Positions 28,380 through 38,096 of a stretch of DNA of 64,000 nucleotides are shown here, one piece after another. Origin of the DNA: Pseudoalteromonas sp. OOF1S-7 (GTDB lineage Bacteria > Pseudomonadota > Gammaproteobacteria > Enterobacterales > Alteromonadaceae); assembly GCF_022347765.1 (NCBI RefSeq), contig NZ_JAKRFZ010000004.1:62001-126000 (forward strand), written 5' to 3'. A program made the translations under genes and the position numbers. Each line of letters begins with the position of its first letter. Position 1 is the first letter of the stretch. The notes beneath the pieces are model-generated. The model ran no database searches. It was not told the DNA's origin and saw only the letters and a list, made by a program, of their open reading frames with translations.

Positions 28380-29071
28380 GTGCATTTTTTATCACCGGCA
28401 CAGACACCGAAGTGGGCAAGACCCATGTCTCCACGTTACTGCTTAAACTACTGGCCCAGAGAGGTAAAAAAGCGGTGGGCTTTAAACCTTTGGCGGCAGG
28501 GGCCGAAGAAGCTTTTGGCCAACTGGTAAATGAAGATGCGCTGAGCCTGATGGAAGCGGCGTCTGTACATGGTAAATATGAGCAAGTTAATCCGTTTTGC
28601 TTTGAACCGCCCATTGCACCGCATATTGCAGCGCAGCGCGCTGGCGTGACTATTAGTTGCGAAGCCTTGACTGAAAAGTACCAGGAACTTGGTGTCTTAG
28701 GCGCAGAATATACGCTGGTAGAAGGTGCCGGTGGCTGGGCATTACCCATCAACGATTCACAGTTTTTATACGACTGGATAAAGCACGAAGAGTTGCCCGT
28801 GATCCTGGTGGTGGGTATGAAGCTTGGCTGTCTGAACCATGCATTTTTGACTGAGCAGGCGATAGCTGCCGCCGGACTAAATTGTGTGGGCTGGGTGGCG
28901 AATCAGATAGACCCGGCCATGCAGGAATACGATGCTAACCTGGATACGTTAAAACAGCGATTAAAAGCGCCATTGCTTGGTGTCGCGCCATACTGCGAAG
29001 GGACACCCAAGCTGCAAATTCACGGCGCGCTGCTTGATTTACTGGGTCTTCAGCATAGCGCCAAAGCATAA
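28376..29071 (+). CDS. bioD: ATP-dependent dethiobiotin synthetase
   Basis: Closes the ureido ring of dethiobiotin from DAPA, CO2 and ATP. It has 231 residues; the P-loop is GTDTEVGKTHVS near the N-terminus, with KPLAAGAEE and VEGAGGWALPI following. It is the last gene of bioBFCD; I see no clear terminator after it. Confidence 0.96.
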   Translation: MSAFFITGTDTEVGKTHVSTLLLKLLAQRGKKAVGFKPLAAGAEEAFGQLVNEDALSLMEAASVHGKYEQVNPFCFEPPIAPHIAAQRAGVTISCEALTEKYQELGVLGAEYTLVEGAGGWALPINDSQFLYDWIKHEELPVILVVGMKLGCLNHAFLTEQAIAAAGLNCVGWVANQIDPAMQEYDANLDTLKQRLKAPLLGVAPYCEGTPKLQIHGALLDLLGLQHSAKA

Positions 29072-29162
29072 CTGGTTTTCGTATGCAGCGTTTAACTCAG
29101 TCGTGAGGTTAGTGCTGCTTTTTGGACTTTACGGGCCACGCTTCAATTTTGGAGACCGCACT

Positions 29163-29408
29163 ATGATCAGTTGCAGTGATTACGATTACTTTGAAATTGT
29201 TTGTATGTTTCGCTATCCGGTGACACTGAGTCTGCGAAATGGTGAACAAGTCTCGGGCATTGCCGCTGACCTATGTCGTGATACGAACAGGGATGAATGT
29301 ATTCAATTGAATGTTGCTGGCGCGACCCGACAAGTATTGCTCACCCAAATTACTAAGCTGACAGTGACCGTGGCCAACCCTCACTTTTGTGAAAAACAAT
29401 TTAATTAA
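29163..29408 (+). CDS. rof: Rho-binding antiterminator (Rof/YaeO family)
   Basis: An 81-residue protein that resembles E. coli Rof, which binds Rho and inhibits termination. It begins MISCSDYDYFEIVCMF, comparable to the INCDDYDNLELAC start of Rof, followed by a small beta-barrel pattern (VTLSLRNGEQVSGIAADL, then QVLLTQITKLTV). The start is the ATG at 29163 with GGAGA 8 nt upstream; the frame is open much further upstream but overlaps bioD. Identification is by recalled similarity. Confidence 0.78.
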   Translation: MISCSDYDYFEIVCMFRYPVTLSLRNGEQVSGIAADLCRDTNRDECIQLNVAGATRQVLLTQITKLTVTVANPHFCEKQFN

Positions 29409-29481
29409 CTTATCGACTTTTTCCTTCAATTAGTGAAAACTGCCTCTAAGCGTACCTTTTATTACAATGGTAAGGACAAAC

Positions 29482-29700
29482 ATGACACTCAGGTTTAACG
29501 TATTTGGCAGGCGCATGTCTGTGAGCCGTATTGGAGCGCAATGGCAGCTGTTTATTGACTCAGATACAGGGAACCGAGCACGCGTGTACGATGTGGTGAT
29601 CCCGCCAGAGCTAGAGGAATACGAACTGGCGCGATATCTGGACGATATTTATCACGAGCTGTCATCAGAAGTTTACCCCAGAGTGACACAGGTTGATTAG
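29482..29700 (+). CDS. Small conserved protein, DUF7661-like
   Basis: A 72-residue protein starting at the ATG at 29482, which has AAGGA upstream (an ATG at 29467 lacks one). The pattern FNVFGRR...RIGAQWQLF...VYDVVIPPELEEYELARYLDDIYHEL resembles a family of small conserved bacterial proteins, I believe DUF7661. Function unknown; no membrane segment. Confidence 0.7.
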   Translation: MTLRFNVFGRRMSVSRIGAQWQLFIDSDTGNRARVYDVVIPPELEEYELARYLDDIYHELSSEVYPRVTQVD

Positions 29701-29875
29701 GATATCACTGAGACAGAAGTCAGCCGGTACTGTGCCTGCTAAACTGAAACCTCCCAACTAAGGTCGCAGCCCAGATATTGTTGACTTTGCAGATTTTTGA
29801 CTATCTTTAGTATCAATAAGGATAGCCAGTCATTATGTATCAGATTGGCGTCATTAAGTGATCACCGGAGAAATC

Positions 29876-31864
29876 ATGAATCTGCTTAAGCGCTTTTCCA
29901 TTATTCAATTATCCATTATCAGCTCTACCGCCTTACTTATTTTCATTCTGATCTTACTTAGCAAAGTGGTTTACCAATATTGGCAGGACATAGAAGCCAC
30001 CAAAAAAGACATTGCCTACATTGGGCTGCTGGATGCCATGGAAAAAGTAGCGCATCATCATGCTGTGGAGCGGGGCTTAACGGAAGGCTTTTTGGGGAAT
30101 CCAAATGCGCAGAATCGGCAAGCTTTGGTGGCTCAGAGAACTCAGGCAGATGTGGTTTCTGAGTCGCTCAGAACGCTTCATTCAGGTCAGTTTAGCGTCG
30201 ATGAAAAGGTAAAAAGGTGGTTGCCGGGTCTACTAAATTTATTTGAAAAGAAAGCGATGATAAGAAGCGAAGTGGACCGGCAAAATAACACACTCGCTTT
30301 TGAGTACTACAGCCATCTTAATGAACTGGCCCTGAGTACTGCGATGCAATTGCAGTCTCGAGTGCATAATCAAGAGCTAATGGCCAGTTTGTCAGTTGCA
30401 CTAATCCTGGCTCGTAGTAAGGAGCGAATGGGACAGCTGCGTGGAAAGATTTACGGTATCCTTTCTAAGAATGAAATTGACATGGGAGAGAGAAAGGAGC
30501 TGGCTTTTTATCAACAGCAACTGTCTTTTTTGAAAAAACAGCTTCAAACCGCGTTGGAAGAATATATATTGTCTTCTGAACTACAAATCACTCCCGGTGA
30601 TCATGGAAATGATCTGGACGATGTAATTACCACTCTAGTGTCAGACCCAGAAGTAAACTTTGCGCATTTACCTAACAGTGAACAGTGGTTTTCTACTGCG
30701 ACAACACAGATACAATCACTAAAGTCTTCGCTAGATTTAATTTGGAATGAGACCAAAACAAGAAGCCGGAGTTACAGGAGCCAGTTAGAAAATCAAGTGA
30801 TGTTACTTGTAGCCTTACTAGTGATTTTTATTGTCTTTATTTTCTACATTAATTACAGATTGTTTACTTCTCTTAAAAGTGATTTGAAACAGCTTCAGGC
30901 GACTTTGTCTAAGGTGGCTGGAAACAATGATCTGACTCTGGATATAAGGCTTAGCAGTAATAATGAACTCGGGGAAATTTCGCATTCTATCTATCATACT
31001 ATAGGAGTTTTCAAGCAGTTTCTTATCACTTTGTCTGGTTCAATTCACACTGGGACTAAATTAAATGACAGTTTGGGAGTCGCTTCAAATAATGTAGACA
31101 TTGGTGCCCAGCGCACTCAGAGCCTGGCAACTAATATTGCTGCGGCGATAGAGCAAATGGCGGCAACCTGCGAAGACATAGCCAAAGCGGCATCAGACAC
31201 GCTGACGGCCAGTGATCAGCTCAACGACGAATCTAAAAAGTTGCTGGAAGACAATCAGCGCAATCTGGATACCATGAATGTGCTCTCGCAAAACATGGAG
31301 CAGGTCAATGAAATGGCACTCAATATGGAGCAGCAGGTGGAAGAGATTAATACCATACTGGACTCTATTCGCAGCGTAGCGGATCAAACCAACTTGCTGG
31401 CTCTGAATGCAGCCATTGAAGCGGCCAGAGCGGGCGAACATGGCCGGGGCTTTGCGGTGGTTGCGGACGAAGTCAGAGGGCTTGCCAACAACAGTAAAGG
31501 GTCATCAGAGCAGATCTCTACATTATTAAATAATCTGAACGACATCAGCCGCAATGTGGTCCATGCAATTAAGGAAAACACCGGTCTGGCCAGTAGTATT
31601 ATGAATGAGGTAGAACAAACCCGCCAGGTGTCTATGCAGGTTAGCGATCACAGTAATCATGTAGAGCAACTGACTACCTCAGTGGCCACCGCGGCGCAGC
31701 AGCAGTCTGTAGTTGCACAGGATATTTCCAGCAATACCACTGCCGTTCTGGATGCTGCAAATGAAGAACTTAAAACCTCGCAGGCACTGAAAAAACTCTT
31801 TGATGATATGAAGCTAAACAGTGATACACTGCAGCGTACGATGGATAATTTTATAATCGACTAA
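29876..31864 (+). CDS. Methyl-accepting chemotaxis protein with NIT sensor domain
   Basis: Transmembrane chemoreceptor of 662 residues, starting at the ATG at 29876 with GGAG 5 nt upstream. A first membrane helix lies at about 12-34, and a periplasmic helical sensor follows whose [15 protein letters not shown] start resembles the NIT (nitrate/nitrite-sensing) domain. The second membrane helix is about 308-332, followed by a HAMP-like region and the cytoplasmic signalling hairpin, whose tip includes [20 protein letters not shown] near residue 500. The ligand is unknown. The next gene starts on the base after its stop. Confidence 0.92.
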   Translation: MNLLKRFSIIQLSIISSTALLIFILILLSKVVYQYWQDIEATKKDIAYIGLLDAMEKVAHHHAVERGLTEGFLGNPNAQNRQALVAQRTQADVVSESLRTLHSGQFSVDEKVKRWLPGLLNLFEKKAMIRSEVDRQNNTLAFEYYSHLNELALSTAMQLQSRVHNQELMASLSVALILARSKERMGQLRGKIYGILSKNEIDMGERKELAFYQQQLSFLKKQLQTALEEYILSSELQITPGDHGNDLDDVITTLVSDPEVNFAHLPNSEQWFSTATTQIQSLKSSLDLIWNETKTRSRSYRSQLENQVMLLVALLVIFIVFIFYINYRLFTSLKSDLKQLQATLSKVAGNNDLTLDIRLSSNNELGEISHSIYHTIGVFKQFLITLSGSIHTGTKLNDSLGVASNNVDIGAQRTQSLATNIAAAIEQMAATCEDIAKAASDTLTASDQLNDESKKLLEDNQRNLDTMNVLSQNMEQVNEMALNMEQQVEEINTILDSIRSVADQTNLLALNAAIEAARAGEHGRGFAVVADEVRGLANNSKGSSEQISTLLNNLNDISRNVVHAIKENTGLASSIMNEVEQTRQVSMQVSDHSNHVEQLTTSVATAAQQQSVVAQDISSNTTAVLDAANEELKTSQALKKLFDDMKLNSDTLQRTMDNFIID

Positions 31865-32260
31865 ATGCGCGGTATCAACAAGACTAGCTGCGCAGGGCGT
31901 CAAGTAAGTGCAGATATGCTGAATAAATTATGGCGCTGGGAAACGGGAAGGCAAGACTCGGGCTACGATAAAATGCTGTTATGCGGCGCAATCTGGCCCA
32001 TCAAATTCGACTGTTATCTGATCCATTTCCCGGTTGACAGTGAAATTAAAGAGCATGTGGATCAGGTCGACTCTGGCAAACATTACCGGCTCAATATTAT
32101 CCTCAAACACGCCAAACAAGGTGGAGAGTTTATCTGCCAAAACCCCATTCTTAACAGGTCGAGGGTTAAACTATTCAGGCCCGACATAGAAGCCCATGCT
32201 GTGAGCAGAATCACGCAAGGCAGCCGCTATGTGTTAAGTGTTGGTTGGGTGAGAGAATAA
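31865..32260 (+). CDS. 2OG-Fe(II) oxygenase-like protein
   Basis: A 131-residue protein with a compact double-stranded beta-helix pattern. The predicted iron ligands are His64 and Asp66 (EHVDQV) and His111 (EAHAV), and Arg121 (GSRYVLSVGW) would bind 2-oxoglutarate. The intervening YRLNIILKHAKQGGEF is typical of prolyl-hydroxylase-type dioxygenases. The substrate is unknown; protein hydroxylation is one option. The ATG directly follows the chemoreceptor stop, but a good ribosome-binding site is lacking and a start at Met18 is possible. Confidence 0.7.
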   Translation: MRGINKTSCAGRQVSADMLNKLWRWETGRQDSGYDKMLLCGAIWPIKFDCYLIHFPVDSEIKEHVDQVDSGKHYRLNIILKHAKQGGEFICQNPILNRSRVKLFRPDIEAHAVSRITQGSRYVLSVGWVRE

Positions 32261-32400
32261 TAGTTACCATATTATTTGGTCAGCCAGCGCTTTGTTCCTC
32301 AAGTAAATCTAAATCGTGTAAAGCAAAGAACAACTAATGACTCAACTTTAAAGGATGTTGGTCATCAATTTAATTTTCGCGCATTCAATAAGGAAAATGC

Positions 32401-32820
32401 ATGGTCGTAAAATTCATAAATCGTTTGATTTTACTTACTCTGTTGCTCAGCACTTCCCACGTCTATGCAGATGAAGTCTATCGGCTCAGACTGTTCTTTG
32501 GTCTGTCATTGCCAGATGGCGGTGGAGTATCGCTAGAGCAATGGCAGGCGTTTCAAAACGGTGAAATAGTAAAGACGTTTGACGGTTTTAATGTTGTTGA
32601 TTCGGTAGGTTACTACAAAGGTAAACCAGAGCGCTCGAAAGTGGTGACAGTGATTGTGGACGAGCAGGGCGTTGAAAAGGCCAAGGCATTGGCGTCTTTA
32701 TATGCCCGTCGATTTGGCCAGGAATCGGTGATGCTGGTGAAGGTACCGGTTGCTGAATGGCGTTTTATCGGGCCAGAATATCAGAGTACAAAAAGAGTAG
32801 AGAATGAGCCTGATAATTGA
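32401..32820 (+). CDS. Exported DUF3574-like protein
   Basis: A 139-residue protein with a signal peptide (cleavage near 23, HVYA|DEV) and a mature domain starting YRLRLFFGLSLPDGGGVSLEQW and VDSVGYYKGKPERSKVV, which matches my memory of DUF3574. The family's role is unknown. AAGGAAAATGC precedes the start. Confidence 0.75.
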   Translation: MVVKFINRLILLTLLLSTSHVYADEVYRLRLFFGLSLPDGGGVSLEQWQAFQNGEIVKTFDGFNVVDSVGYYKGKPERSKVVTVIVDEQGVEKAKALASLYARRFGQESVMLVKVPVAEWRFIGPEYQSTKRVENEPDN

Positions 32821-32857
32821 TAATCAGGCGGGCTCATTGCAGCGGAGCAGTGCAGGC

Positions 32858-33061
32858 TCACCCTTGCTCTTTCTCTCTTGCCTGATAATTTGGCAGTAAT
32901 TCTTCTACAATCTTCTGCGCCGGAATAGTGTAACGCACGCCGCTGAACATTACTGAAGTGTTTTCTTCAATGCCGGTTATCCCGGTCAGTGTCCAGCCTT
33001 CGCCTTTTTCCGGGCACCATACTTTAGTGGTGGGGGGAATGACAATATACTCTTCGCTCAT
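32858..33061 (-). CDS. Small hypothetical protein
   Basis: A 67-residue protein. AGGAG lies 9 nt upstream of the ATG on the minus strand, which makes it a credible gene. The sequence (VIPPTTKVWCPEKGEGW, then TSVMFSGVRYTIPAQKIVEELLPNY) suggests a small beta-rich domain. No family recognised. It is divergent from the acetyltransferase gene. Confidence 0.65.
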   Translation of the reverse strand: MSEEYIVIPPTTKVWCPEKGEGWTLTGITGIEENTSVMFSGVRYTIPAQKIVEELLPNYQAREKEQG

Positions 33062-33160
33062 CTTAACGACTCCTGACGGCTGTTACTTAAGGCCCGATAG
33101 TTTATACTAATTTCGCGTAAAAGAGAGGGCTTTATTAAAGCTTTTAGATGATGAAACTGT

Positions 33161-33700
33161 ATGCAAATTAAAACCCCCAGATTGTTACTCAGGCCCGTGA
33201 ATTATCGTGATGTGCCGGCGCTGGTGGCGTTGTTAAACGATCCCTTGGTAAGCCGGTACAATGATTATGGCGATAAGCTGACTCAGCCAGAAGTCAGGGT
33301 GATGTTACAGGCCGATCTTGAGGAATTCTACGAAGGGCGAGGCGGGCGCTTTGCTATTGAGTATGATGGTGAATTCATAGGCACGCTCGGGTTGTACGAT
33401 TACGACATAAATACAAAACACATTCACCTGGGCATCGAGCTTGATCCGCTGTTTTGGCGCATGGGTCTGGCCTCAGAAGCACTCAATGCAGCTATGAATG
33501 CGTTATATAAACTGGTGCCCGGCCGTGAGGTGTCACTCATATTGGGCAAGGTTCAGCATAATAATTTAGCATGTCAGCGTTTGTTGAAGCATTGCGGGTT
33601 CCGACAAGTCAAAGGTGGTGCTGTTGCCATATTCGCGTTTTGTCCGTTGAGTGAAAAGGCAGGTTACTTTGATGAGTATGCCGCCTTTGTCAGTTCGTGA
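33161..33700 (+). CDS. GNAT-family N-acetyltransferase (RimJ-like)
   Basis: A 179-residue acetyltransferase. The start TPRLLLRPVNYRDVPALVALLND is the RimJ/RimL-type N-terminus, HLGIELDPLFWRMGLASEAL holds the acetyl-CoA-binding motif A (variant of QxxGxG/A) and NNLACQRLLKHCGFRQV is motif B. The substrate could be a ribosomal protein N-terminus, an antibiotic or a small amine; sequence does not decide. Confidence 0.85.
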   Translation: MQIKTPRLLLRPVNYRDVPALVALLNDPLVSRYNDYGDKLTQPEVRVMLQADLEEFYEGRGGRFAIEYDGEFIGTLGLYDYDINTKHIHLGIELDPLFWRMGLASEALNAAMNALYKLVPGREVSLILGKVQHNNLACQRLLKHCGFRQVKGGAVAIFAFCPLSEKAGYFDEYAAFVSS

Positions 33701-33707
33701 CTATCTT

Positions 33708-34466
33708 CTATCGATGATAATGCTTTTTAACCTCGCGGGGTTGTTCACTGAAGTACAGCTGAAACTGTCGGCTAAAATAGCTGTGATCGGTAAATCCCAC
33801 AGAAAATGCAATGTCACTTATTGAATCATTGGTCTCTATTAGTAACTTTCTGGCCTGTTCTAGTCTTACCTGGGTCAGAAATTTTTTGGGTGTGATATTC
33901 AGGTGCTTTTTAAATCGTCTCTCTAGTGCGCTGACCGATAAGTGACTGGCCTCGGCGATCTCCGTGAGTTTAAGAGGCTGAGCAAAGTTGGCTCTGATGT
34001 ACTCTACTGGCGCCTTAAGTGCTTTCATCCCGGGTTGAGTACAGGTATGTGCGTGGAGCTTTTTTGACATACCATAAGTTCCGATGATCTCGCCGTTTGC
34101 AGAATACAAAGGGCGCTTAGAGGTAACATACCAGGCAATATCGTCGGAACCATCGGCTTGATTTACTTCGAGTCGTTCCGTAACTGATTGACCTGACATT
34201 ACTTTATTATCATCAACCATATATTGGTGGGCGAGGTGAGGTGGTGCAAAAGCAAGATCGGTCTGACCAAGTATCTGGTGCAAAGAAGATACACCAATGT
34301 GCGCAAGGAAGGCTTCATTACCGTATACGATTTCACCTTGCGCATTTTTAACCCAAAATAGCGTACCAGAGAGCATGTCGAGCATAGCTAATAATTGAGA
34401 AAAGTGTACAGAGTCGAAAAACGCATTGCTCTGATTTTTATCATTATCCATTGCCTTACAGCTCAT
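33708..34466 (-). CDS. AraC-family transcriptional regulator with N-terminal PAS domain
   Basis: A 252-residue regulator. Residues about 18-135 form a PAS domain (GTLFWVKNAQGEIVYGNEAFLAHIG, ending in IGTYGMSKKLH), and residues about 150-250 form a double helix-turn-helix AraC domain (LTEIAEASHLSVSALERRFK and ISDIAFSVGFTDHSYFSRQF). It is divergent from the six-gene dehydrogenase cassette and is the obvious candidate regulator. A ligand-binding PAS in place of the usual cupin suggests sensing of an aromatic, haem or small metabolite. Confidence 0.9.
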   Translation of the reverse strand: MSCKAMDNDKNQSNAFFDSVHFSQLLAMLDMLSGTLFWVKNAQGEIVYGNEAFLAHIGVSSLHQILGQTDLAFAPPHLAHQYMVDDNKVMSGQSVTERLEVNQADGSDDIAWYVTSKRPLYSANGEIIGTYGMSKKLHAHTCTQPGMKALKAPVEYIRANFAQPLKLTEIAEASHLSVSALERRFKKHLNITPKKFLTQVRLEQARKLLIETNDSISDIAFSVGFTDHSYFSRQFQLYFSEQPREVKKHYHR

Positions 34467-34667
34467 TCTTTTTCATTTCTTCTTATGTATACAATATATG
34501 TTATCATAAGTCGTTAATATAGATGTATTTAAATTTCTTTTGTGAATTGGTGGATACAATATCGCCGATTTCCTTGCATTATTGTCCGATTTTGACCTAA
34601 CGCATAAATTCACTTTCTATTTACCATTGTTGCGATATCAGAAAAACAAGACAGCAGAATTAAGTAG
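34467..34667. promoter_or_regulatory. Divergent control region with ATACAATAT direct repeats
   Basis: ATACAATAT occurs at 34489-34497 and 34554-34562 in the same orientation, 65 bp apart, in the 201-bp gap between the regulator and the cassette. Such paired direct repeats could be AraC-type operator half-sites. The region is AT-rich and no promoter hexamers stand out. Confidence 0.4.
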
Positions 34668-35834
34668 ATGAAAAAAATTAAGATGGGAATGGTCGGCGGT
34701 GGCCCGGACGCCTTTATTGGCTCTATACATCGCATGGCAGCACAGCTTGATGGTCAAATCGAACTGGTATGTGGCGTATTCAGCAGTGCGCCGCAGCGAT
34801 CATATGAGTACGGAAGATATCTGGGTTTAAAGGCTTCGCGTTGCTACCAACATTTTAATGACATGCTGGAGATGGAATCTTCATTGCCAGAGGGCGAAAG
34901 AATGGAGCTACTAGCCATAGTCACGCCGAACCACTTGCACTTTCAAATGGCCAGCGAAGCGATTAAACATGGTTTTCATGTGATTTCAGATAAACCCGCC
35001 ACGATTTCATTGGCTCAGACACTTACACTGGCCCGTCAGCTTGCATGCTCTGATGTGTTATATGCGCTGACCTATACCTATACCGGTTATCCGATGGTGA
35101 AGGAAGCCAGATATCGGGTGCACGCCGGCGAGTTAGGGACTGTTCGAAAAATTATTGTCAGTTATCAGCAGGGCTGGCTGAGTGGTAAAAACGTAGAGAG
35201 TACAAAACAGGCTAGCTGGCGACTTGATCCTGAACAGGCTGGACTAAGTTGTTGCATGGGCGATATTGGTGTTCATGCAGCTAATCTGGCTGAGTACATC
35301 AGCGGTCAGTCTATCACCCATGTATGCGCGGATCTTAATACAGCATACGAGCACAGGGCACTGGATGATGATGGTGCAGTGCTGCTCAGGTTTGGTGATG
35401 AAATCAAAGGTGTGTTGCTGGCCAGTCAGGTGGCTACAGGAGAAGAGAATAACCTTTCTATCAGCGTCTATGGAGACAAAGGAAGCCTAAAGTGGCAGCA
35501 GCAAAACCCCAACAGCCTGACACTCAGGTATGCTGACAGCTCGATGCGAGTTATCCGAAGTGGGGTTGCTAATGAATCGTCTCTTGCTGTTGCAAACACA
35601 AGATTGCCCGCAGGTCATCCGGAAGGGTATATAGAAGCCTTTGCAAATTTATACCGCAATTTTGCAGCGCAAATTCGGGCGCGGCAATTGGTTCAGGTGC
35701 CTTGTGACAAAGCGCTAGACGTACCAGGGATCAAAGAAGGGATCCGGGGGATGTTGTTCATCGATAGTGTCGTTCGGGCCAGTGGATCATCGCAAAAGTG
35801 GCATGCTGTTCAGGGGGCGCAATTACATGACTGA
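34668..35834 (+). CDS. Gfo/Idh/MocA-family oxidoreductase
   Basis: NAD(P)-dependent sugar oxidoreductase of 388 residues. The Rossmann motif is GMVGGGPDAFIG near the N-terminus, with IVTPNHLHFQMASEAIKHGFHVISDKP as the cofactor/active-site stretch and MGDIGVHAANLAEYI carrying the conserved Asp and His. In the pathway context it would reduce or oxidise a keto-sugar at C3 in the cytoplasm. First gene of the cassette; its stop overlaps the next start by 8 bp. Confidence 0.88.
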   Translation: MKKIKMGMVGGGPDAFIGSIHRMAAQLDGQIELVCGVFSSAPQRSYEYGRYLGLKASRCYQHFNDMLEMESSLPEGERMELLAIVTPNHLHFQMASEAIKHGFHVISDKPATISLAQTLTLARQLACSDVLYALTYTYTGYPMVKEARYRVHAGELGTVRKIIVSYQQGWLSGKNVESTKQASWRLDPEQAGLSCCMGDIGVHAANLAEYISGQSITHVCADLNTAYEHRALDDDGAVLLRFGDEIKGVLLASQVATGEENNLSISVYGDKGSLKWQQQNPNSLTLRYADSSMRVIRSGVANESSLAVANTRLPAGHPEGYIEAFANLYRNFAAQIRARQLVQVPCDKALDVPGIKEGIRGMLFIDSVVRASGSSQKWHAVQGAQLHD

Positions 35835-36894
35835 AATTAGAGGGCCTGGTATTTTTCTTGCTCAGTTTATTGGGGATGAAGCGCCATATAATTCATTGGA
35901 AGGGCTTGCACAGTGGGCGTCAAGCCTGGGATACAAAGCAATTCAGCTGCCGACCCACATTGAATCTCTTTTCGATTTAGCTCAAGCGGCCGAAAGTAAA
36001 GATTACTGTGAGCACATCAAGGCACTACTGGCGCGTTACAATCTGGTAATTTCAGAGCTCTCAACACATATCCAGGGGCAACTGGTGGCTGTAGCGCCTT
36101 GTTATGTTGAGATGTTTGCCGGGTTTTATCCAAACGCCTTGAACAAGGATCCTGATTCAATTTCTTTGTGGGCGAGTGGACAACTGGCGCTCGCCGCTCA
36201 GGCCAGTAAAAACCTGGGGCTCAGAGCACATGCCACTTTTTCTGGCGCATTGCTTTGGCCTATGGTTTACCCTTGGCCTCAACGCCCTGCCGGTTTGATA
36301 GAGCAAGGGTTTGAAGCACTTGCTCAGCGTTGGCTACCGATCCTTGAGGCTTTTGACATTGCTGGGGTTGATGTTTGTTTTGAGCTGCATCCGGCGGAAG
36401 ATTTACATGATGGAGCGAGTTTTGAAGCGTTTCTCAGGCAGGTCAACCATCATCCCAGAGCCAATATATTATACGATCCAAGTCATCTACATCTGCAAAA
36501 AATGGATTATCTAGCCTTTATTGATTTGTATCATGACAGGATCAAGGCATTTCACGTCAAGGATGCGGAATATCGCGTCAATGGACGGACCGGTGTATAT
36601 GGCGGATATCTTAACTGGAAAGACAGAGCGGGGCGTTTTCGCTCCCTTGGCGACGGTCAAATCGATTTTAACGCGATATTCAGCAAACTCACACAATATG
36701 GCTTCGATGGCTGGGCTGTACTGGAGTGGGAGTGCTGCATAAAAGACCCTTACATAGGCGCGCTGCAAGGGGCCCAGATCATTAAAGATCTGATCATTAA
36801 ACCGACTGAAAAAGCATTTGACGACTTTGCAGGCAGAGCGAGTTGTGAGATGACAAACAGGCGTCTCCTTGGGCTTGGGGAGCGTGAAATATGA
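35827..36894 (+). CDS. Sugar phosphate isomerase/epimerase-like TIM-barrel protein (cytoplasmic)
   Basis: A 355-residue xylose-isomerase-like TIM barrel starting at the ATG at 35827. Likely metal ligands are visible in FELHP, YDPSHLH, KAFHVKDAEY and LEWECC, in the order Glu/His, Asp/His, His, Glu. It has no signal peptide. Family members include inosose dehydratases, epimerases and recently described keto-glycoside lyases/hydrolases; here the neighbours favour a keto-sugar substrate. It overlaps the upstream gene by 8 bp and the MFS gene by 4 bp. Confidence 0.82.
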   Translation: MTEIRGPGIFLAQFIGDEAPYNSLEGLAQWASSLGYKAIQLPTHIESLFDLAQAAESKDYCEHIKALLARYNLVISELSTHIQGQLVAVAPCYVEMFAGFYPNALNKDPDSISLWASGQLALAAQASKNLGLRAHATFSGALLWPMVYPWPQRPAGLIEQGFEALAQRWLPILEAFDIAGVDVCFELHPAEDLHDGASFEAFLRQVNHHPRANILYDPSHLHLQKMDYLAFIDLYHDRIKAFHVKDAEYRVNGRTGVYGGYLNWKDRAGRFRSLGDGQIDFNAIFSKLTQYGFDGWAVLEWECCIKDPYIGALQGAQIIKDLIIKPTEKAFDDFAGRASCEMTNRRLLGLGEREI

Positions 36895-38096
36895 ACAACC
36901 AAATCAAGCATTGGGCCTTTATTACTGCATGTATTGCACTGACGGTGACAGCGATGACGTTTGCTGTCCGTGCTGGCATGTTGTCGCAGCTCAGTCAGGT
37001 ACTGCAACTAACGGACAGCCAGCTTGGCTGGGTCAACGCAATGGCATTTTTCGGGTTTCCAGTGGCAACAATCGTCGGTGGTGCTCTGTACAAAGTGCTG
37101 GGTGCCAGACGGTTACTCATGATTGCATTTGCTGGCCATATATTGGGTTTGTTTTGCACCCTATTTGCTTCGGGGTTTTACAGCCTGATGTTTGCAACCT
37201 TTTTAATTGGTCTGGCGAATGGTGCTGTTGAAGCAGGTTGCAACCCAATGGTTACCCGTTTATTTCCTACCAAGCAAACTACCATGTTAAACCGGTTTCA
37301 TGTCTGGTTTCCGGGCGGTATCGTGTTAGGTTCGCTGGTTTCAATATCAATGACCTATTTGGGTCTTGGCTGGCAGTTTCAGTTTGCCTGCCTGCTTGTT
37401 CCAACTTTGCTCTATGGCGCATTGCTTATTCGTTTACCCGACAACTTTATCGAAGAACAGGCACCTGCGGATCCGCAGCATGGGGTATTAAAGGCTCTGT
37501 TTTCACCTCTTTTTTTGTTCATGCTGTTGTGTATGACGCTTACGGCGAGTACCGAACTGCTAACCCAACAATGGATCGAACGCATACTCCGAGAATCCGG
37601 TGCGTCTGCCATGTTGACTCTGGCGCTGATCACCGGAGTGATGGCAGTCGGGCGTTATTTTGCAGGGCCTGTCATTAAACAATTAAACCCACTGGGTGTG
37701 TTGCTAATGTCTTCTGTAGCGGCATATATGGGGATCCGCTTTATGTCTGTTGCACAGGGCACAGAGGTGTATTACGCGGCGATTATTTTCGCTCTGGGGG
37801 TCACGTATTATTGGCCCACTATGCTTGGATTTGTGTCTGAAAAGTTACCCAGAACCGGCGCACTTGGCCTGGGAGTCATGGGGGCTGCAGGTATGTTTGC
37901 TGTCAGTATCTGGAACCCGATAATTGGCCAGTTAGTTGAGCGAGGGCAGGCGATGGGTACTCAAAATGTGTCCGGTACCTTAGTCGTTCTGAGTTACTTC
38001 CCACTTAGCCTGGTTGTGGCATTTGGACTGCTTTTGCTGGGCAGCTTTTATAAAGCCAGACGCCAAACACCTAAAGGGGTGTGCCATGACAGCTGA
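36891..38096 (+). CDS. Major facilitator superfamily transporter
   Basis: A 401-residue permease with about 12 membrane helices. The profile (ANGAVEAGCNPMVTRLFP, NRFHVWFPGG) resembles the FucP/sugar-permease branch of MFS. It is embedded between sugar-metabolism genes with 4-bp and 11-bp overlaps, so it probably imports the product made in the periplasm. Substrate inferred from context only. Confidence 0.88.
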   Translation: MNNQIKHWAFITACIALTVTAMTFAVRAGMLSQLSQVLQLTDSQLGWVNAMAFFGFPVATIVGGALYKVLGARRLLMIAFAGHILGLFCTLFASGFYSLMFATFLIGLANGAVEAGCNPMVTRLFPTKQTTMLNRFHVWFPGGIVLGSLVSISMTYLGLGWQFQFACLLVPTLLYGALLIRLPDNFIEEQAPADPQHGVLKALFSPLFLFMLLCMTLTASTELLTQQWIERILRESGASAMLTLALITGVMAVGRYFAGPVIKQLNPLGVLLMSSVAAYMGIRFMSVAQGTEVYYAAIIFALGVTYYWPTMLGFVSEKLPRTGALGLGVMGAAGMFAVSIWNPIIGQLVERGQAMGTQNVSGTLVVLSYFPLSLVVAFGLLLLGSFYKARRQTPKGVCHDS

